Source: Scleroderma bovista (taxonomy: Eukaryota; Basidiomycota; Agaricomycetes; Boletales; Sclerodermataceae). From it: a stretch of DNA of 64,000 bases. The stretch is taken from positions 124,001-188,000 of the forward strand of contig JAYMGJ010000178.1 in assembly GCA_037178675.1 (NCBI GenBank), given 5' to 3'. The notes under the pieces were generated by a model, which saw only the letters and a list, made by a program, of their open reading frames with translations, had not been told where the DNA came from and made no database searches. Both the position numbers and the translations under genes were made by a program. Below, piece by piece: positions 60,431-64,000 of the stretch. Position 1 is the first letter of the stretch; every line of letters begins with the position of its first letter.

Positions 60431-61921
60431 TTACTCTTTTTTTGACTCGGAGTTGGCACCCGAGTTCGAGTCCGTCTTACCGGACTCAGCAGCGATGGCC
60501 GCAGCGCGAGCTTTGGCCTTTTTGGACTTCTTTGGACAATTGTCCGCGAAGTGTCCGGTACCCCTGCAGAACATGCAGAGGTTGTTGTCAAGCCGCCTTT
60601 TACGCTCGTCTGTGGTCAGTTTCCCGTCCTTACCAAGCTTGTTGGTTAGGTCCGGTTTGGAGCCGGACGAGGACTGGTTGCTGGTCACCTTAGACGAGCC
60701 AGAGGTGTTGGCGGAACTGGTGGAGTTGCCGGTCTGAGCTTGACCGGACTTGGGGGTATTGCCTCCGGAGTTGGAGGGCTTGGGAGTGGACGAGGTAGGC
60801 TGGCTCTTCGTCGTATGGGAGATCTCATCTTTGCGCTCCCAATAGCGTGCATCGATCTCTTGACAAAGGGCTCTCAGCCCATTCAGAGTCAGGGGCTTCC
60901 CGACTCGGGCGATCTCATCCTTGAGGTGGTCCGGGAGACCGGAGTAAAACAGGCGACGGAGTGCGCCATCCCCATAGTCCTGAACCTGCGAAGCGAGGCG
61001 GTTGAAATCTACAATGTACCGTGTAACACGGTACAAGTCTTTCATCCGGAGATGCTCGAGCTGGTGCTCAGCATCAGCAACTGGGTCGTGAGGTCCAAAG
61101 GTACTTTGGAGTTCTGCGACAAAGTGGACCCAGCTGTCCATCCAGCACGGACGGTCAGCCGGATTACCGGAGTTGAGGAGGTCCAGTTCGAACCATTCCA
61201 GAGTCATACCTCTTAGATAGGACTGGGCGAACGTCACCCTTGCCCTATCTTGGCGGAAAGCTTTGGCGCGATCCTGGAAACATAATTCGCATTGGACCAA
61301 GAAGGTCCGGAGTTTCTTGGGGTCCATGCCATCGAAGGTGTCTGGTTCACGGACCTTGGCACGGGAGGAGGAGTTGTTGGAATGGCGGGAGGAGTGGGAG
61401 AGGCGGTTGACAGCGATGGCGAGATTGTGGAAGACAGCCAGGCTAGGATCTAGTTCTTCCGTGGCGTCAAGAAATTCGTCGTCGTCGTCATCATTGTTGT
61501 TGTTGTTATCATCTCCGGGGTCGTCCAGATCATCTCCGGGACCATCCTCAGGGCCAAACCATTGGAAACGACCGGGTTCGCGACGCTCCGGAGTGGAGTC
61601 ATGACGGTAGGGAAACCTGTCACCAGAAACAGATTCATGGCGACCTAAGTCTGCAGAACCACGAAGGCTCTGAGACACAGCATCTCGACGCGGAGTCAAA
61701 GATGCTGTGGGGTTTCGAGCTGTAAAGCTCCGGAATTGGCTTACAGAAGCCGGAGGTTGCCTGCGATTAGATAGGGCTTGCTGGGCAGCAGAAAGGTGAA
61801 GGTCATCTACTGCACCTGCTTCTTCAGCGAGTGCAGCAGCAGTACGAGCGTGAGAGCGCATAGTCATGGTCATGAGAAATGAAACTAGTTTGCGTACAAG
61901 GTTTGTATAGTGAACCCACAC
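60431..61921 (-). CDS. Gypsy Gag with zinc knuckle
   Basis: Open frame of up to 496 codons; the usual start may be one of the Met codons near 61873 (MTMTMRSHARTAAALAEEAG). The central Gag fold contains TFLVQCELCFQDR, ARVTFAQSYLRGMTLEWF and YIVDFNRLASQV. It is followed by a Ser/Thr/Gly linker and a CX2CX4HX4C knuckle (CMFCRGTGHFADNC) that binds the element RNA, and ends in a Lys/Ala/Ser tail at 60431. It is the only uninterrupted frame of the element. Pol follows in another frame about 100 bp downstream. Confidence 0.85.
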   Translation of the reverse strand: MWVHYTNLVRKLVSFLMTMTMRSHARTAAALAEEAGAVDDLHLSAAQQALSNRRQPPASVSQFRSFTARNPTASLTPRRDAVSQSLRGSADLGRHESVSGDRFPYRHDSTPERREPGRFQWFGPEDGPGDDLDDPGDDNNNNNDDDDDEFLDATEELDPSLAVFHNLAIAVNRLSHSSRHSNNSSSRAKVREPDTFDGMDPKKLRTFLVQCELCFQDRAKAFRQDRARVTFAQSYLRGMTLEWFELDLLNSGNPADRPCWMDSWVHFVAELQSTFGPHDPVADAEHQLEHLRMKDLYRVTRYIVDFNRLASQVQDYGDGALRRLFYSGLPDHLKDEIARVGKPLTLNGLRALCQEIDARYWERKDEISHTTKSQPTSSTPKPSNSGGNTPKSGQAQTGNSTSSANTSGSSKVTSNQSSSGSKPDLTNKLGKDGKLTTDERKRRLDNNLCMFCRGTGHFADNCPKKSKKAKARAAAIAAESGKTDSNSGANSESKKE

Positions 61922-61940
61922 AAGTGTGAGTCTGAAATAC

Positions 61941-62573
61941 TGTCAAGTCCGGGTCTACTCCAGTAGGGGGTCCGGTCAAGTCCGGACGAAAGCGGACGAG
62001 AGGGGAGGTCAGAGGTTTGGGCAGAGGTTAGCCCGGGCCGGAGTTGCGACCGTTTGGATTCAATGACAAGGACGGCGAGCGTTGATCCCTTGTGTAGGTT
62101 CCGGTCAGACGGAGATAGAGACGGAGACGGACAGAGGATCAGGAGTAGTGACTTAGATGATTTCAGACTGAAGAATACAGGATAATCTACAGAGTACTTA
62201 TACTAAGTAAGAACTAGGGACGAGTACTTACGGTGACAAGTAAACAGCCTAAAAAGCGGACAAGGGATAACCGGAGAAAGTGCTAGGTCAGGTCCGGGTA
62301 AAATAAAGTCAGGTCCGAGTAAAATAAACCAGGTCCAGTGAAAATGATACAAGGTAGGAGATATATCGAGCACACGGAGAACTCACGTCAAACCAGGGTA
62401 GACGGTGAGGTGTAGTAAGGACTGTGTAGGGATTAGACCAAGGGTCGTACATAGCGGAGGTATATCTGCGCTACCGTGACCGGAGTAAGTGATGCGCGAC
62501 CGGGGTTGAGCTGTAGAGCTGCGATGCGACCGGAGTAACCGGATATGGCCCAGAGTTGGACATGGTCGTAACA
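61941..62573 (-). repeat. 5' LTR of Gypsy element
   Basis: 633 bp, TGTCAAGTCCGGG...GTCGTAACA. The few differences from the 3' LTR are mostly C/T or G/A. The right flank is GACAC, duplicated on the other side of the element. I did not identify a convincing primer-binding site. Confidence 0.9.
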
Positions 62574-62626
62574 GACACTATGCTTGGTGTTTCCACTAGT
62601 GAGAGTGAAGGTGGAGAGGGAAGTGG

Positions 62627-63104
62627 TGTAGCAACAAAACTGGGGCAACAGCAATGGAGGGACACAAGTGTACCTTTAGTAGCTAGTAGCTGGTTCTTGA
62701 AGTTGGGTTGTTAAGAGAGTAGTGAGTCAAAAGAGAACAGTTTAGACTATATTGAACTTGAGTGTTAGACACTGAGTTCGTTACTTTACATGGGATATCC
62801 AACAGGGTATATATACCTGTGGTACATGGTCTGTGCATAGATATGTATTATTCTTGCCTATTTCACCATATTCCCATATGTAGCAAATGCACTTTCCATA
62901 AACGTAGTTATCTGGAAACGTGCCTGTAATGTGCATCAGCATGTGTTGAAACACATGCCTTGCTTGTGATAGTTCTGGCATCTTGTGGAGCTGGTCATGT
63001 GATCTACTGATAATCCGGTTGACACTACTCCAAATCACATGTAACTGTGATCTCTGGAAATCTCCAAGATTAGATAAGATTAGATCATACTTCTCTTGTC
63101 GACA
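62627..63104 (-). repeat. 3' LTR of Copia element 2 (478 bp)
   Basis: Reverse complement of TGTCGACAAG...TTGTTGCTACA, the same length as the LTR at 33142-33619 and clearly homologous. It interrupts the host gene fragment 54552-54678/62574-62626 after EGGEGSG. Confidence 0.88.
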
Positions 63105-63141
63105 CTCCTCGTCACTAAGACTTGAACTCTAGCAGGTTCAG

Positions 63142-64000
63142 TCACGAGTGATTGTCTTGGAATTTCTGCCATGTCAAATTCTTTGTCATCATATCAGCTT
63201 TCTGCTGATCGGTGGGAACATAGTCAAGCATGAAAGTTTGTTTTTCAATGCATTCACGAAGGAAATAATACTTGATATCAATGTGCTTTGACTGTCCTTC
63301 CATTACTGGATTTTGCGCAATGTGTATAGTGCCCTTGTTATCTCCAAACATCATGAAGTGTTGGAGTGATAGATGACATTCCTGGAAAAGTGATTTGATC
63401 CAGAGAATCTGTTGTGCACAGTTGCACATAGACATGTATTCCGCTTCTGTTGATGACAGAGCCACTGTTGGTTGTTGGCGAGATTGCCAGCTAACCAAAT
63501 CATTGCCAAGAAAGATTGCATATCTGCTAGTTGATCATCTTGTTTCACTATCGCCTGCCCAGTCAGAATCTGAATAGCAATCCAATGATGAAGCTCCTCC
63601 TGAAAAATGAAGTGCAAGGTTTGGAGTTGAACCCAAATACTTCACTATGTGAAGTGCCTTTGAGAGGTGTTCTTCGGTGGGATTTGCCATGAATTGTGAC
63701 ATTTTGATTACAGTAAAGGCAATGTCCAGACACGTGCCAAGCATGACGAATAGGAGTGATCCTATTACAGACTGATACTGTTGTCGTGTTATTGGACTTG
63801 TGTTGTAGCCCTTTGGTGCTGTAGATGGTTGATACCCAGCAGGTAAAGGTGTTCGGACATGTTTGACATTCTCCATTTGAAAGCATTTGAGAACTTTCAA
63901 AACATAGGGGTGTTGGTGTAAAACCATTGAGTGTTTGACACGATTGGTAAGGATGGGAAACTCACTGCTGATGAGCACAAAAGGCATCTAGATAATAACC
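63142..64000 (-). pseudogene. Copia element 2: C-terminal RT and RNase H
   Basis: The minus-strand frame continues past the right edge. It shows the RT thumb and connection (LHQHPYVLKVLKCFQMENVKHVRTPL, QYQSVIGSLLFVMLGTCLDIAFTV) and RNase H (LDCYSDSDWAGD, SWQSRQQPTVALSSTEAEYM, GDNKGTIHIAQNP, KHIDIKYYFLRE, ADMMTKNL). It ends at 63142, 37 bp from the LTR. One TGA at 63535-63537 replaces the Arg expected in the conserved ETRRSTSG stretch. It cannot be decided here whether this is the missing end of Copia element 1 or another copy. Confidence 0.85.

Larger units (their letters stand above)
54679..62573 (-). mobile_element. Full-length chromodomain Ty3/Gypsy element (7.9 kb)
   Basis: Two 633-bp LTRs (54679-55311 and 61941-62573), each TG...CA, differ at roughly a dozen sites (about 98% identical). 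They are flanked by a perfect 5-bp duplication GACAC (54674-54678 and 62574-62578). The order on the minus strand is LTR, Gag, protease, RT, RNase H, integrase, chromodomain, an antisense accessory gene, polypurine tract and LTR. Coding decay is limited to a few TGA codons and an RT active-site change, so it inserted fairly recently and was then mutated mostly at CpG. CCGG-containing sites are very frequent throughout. Confidence 0.92.

Overview
ORGANISM. The window is nuclear DNA of a filamentous basidiomycete, most likely an agaricomycete. Evidence: about 50-bp GT-AG introns, a beta-tubulin fragment with fungal-type introns, a KDZ transposase with its CxC2-type cysteine cluster, a TET/JBP dioxygenase, a Tnp2-type transposase, Copia and chromodomain-Gypsy retrotransposons, and lineage-specific hypothetical proteins that I know only from mushroom genomes. 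I cannot name the species. Almost nothing here is an intact housekeeping gene: it is a nested transposon graveyard around one large, mostly intact element. LAYOUT. 1-3.7 kb: fragment of a small fungal protein, then a multi-exon Tnp2 (CACTA/EnSpm-like) transposase with one premature TGA. 3.7-6.9 kb: decayed sequence, a Gly-rich gene remnant and short repeats. 6.9-10.1 kb: a beta-tubulin pseudogene split by a 2.27-kb solo LTR (A). About 10.10-29.45 kb: a ~19.35-kb KDZ transposon with ~65-bp terminal inverted repeats and inverted subterminal arrays. It carries six genes: a Zn2Cys6-like/coiled-coil protein, an S/T/P-rich protein, a conserved fungal protein, the KDZ transposase, a 232-aa protein and an apparently intact TET/JBP dioxygenase. 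A 1.29-kb solo LTR with TSD GTTTA sits in its only convergent intergenic gap. 29.5-33.1 kb: a decayed mushroom-specific gene and short repeats. 33.1-48.4 kb: a Copia element (LTR, PBS, an extra upstream ORF, gag-protease on +, integrase-RT on -) and a small fungal gene. Both are cut in two by 2.3-kb LTR elements (B and C) lying in opposite orientation, and the halves show that the DNA between B and C has been inverted. 48.6-50 kb: an interrupted unknown gene. 50.1-53.1 kb: two AT-rich satellites. 53.2-62.6 kb: a truncated Gypsy copy and a full-length 7.9-kb chromodomain Gypsy (TSD GACAC) with an antisense accessory gene for another Zn2Cys6-like/coiled-coil protein. 62.6-64 kb: 3' end of a second Copia copy. 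HOW IT MAY WORK TOGETHER. The KDZ element is saturated with the palindrome CCGCGG (about 53 copies by hand count, against one noticed elsewhere in the window) and the Gypsy family is saturated with CCGG/TCCGGA-type sites. Both encode a protein with a Zn2Cys6-type cysteine cluster, a fold that reads CGG triplets, plus a coiled coil. The KDZ element also encodes a 5-methylcytosine dioxygenase, and most premature stops in the window's decayed genes are TGA where a CGA arginine codon is expected, a sign of CpG methylation and deamination. I propose, as inference only, an element-encoded self-recognition/anti-silencing system like plant VANC proteins.
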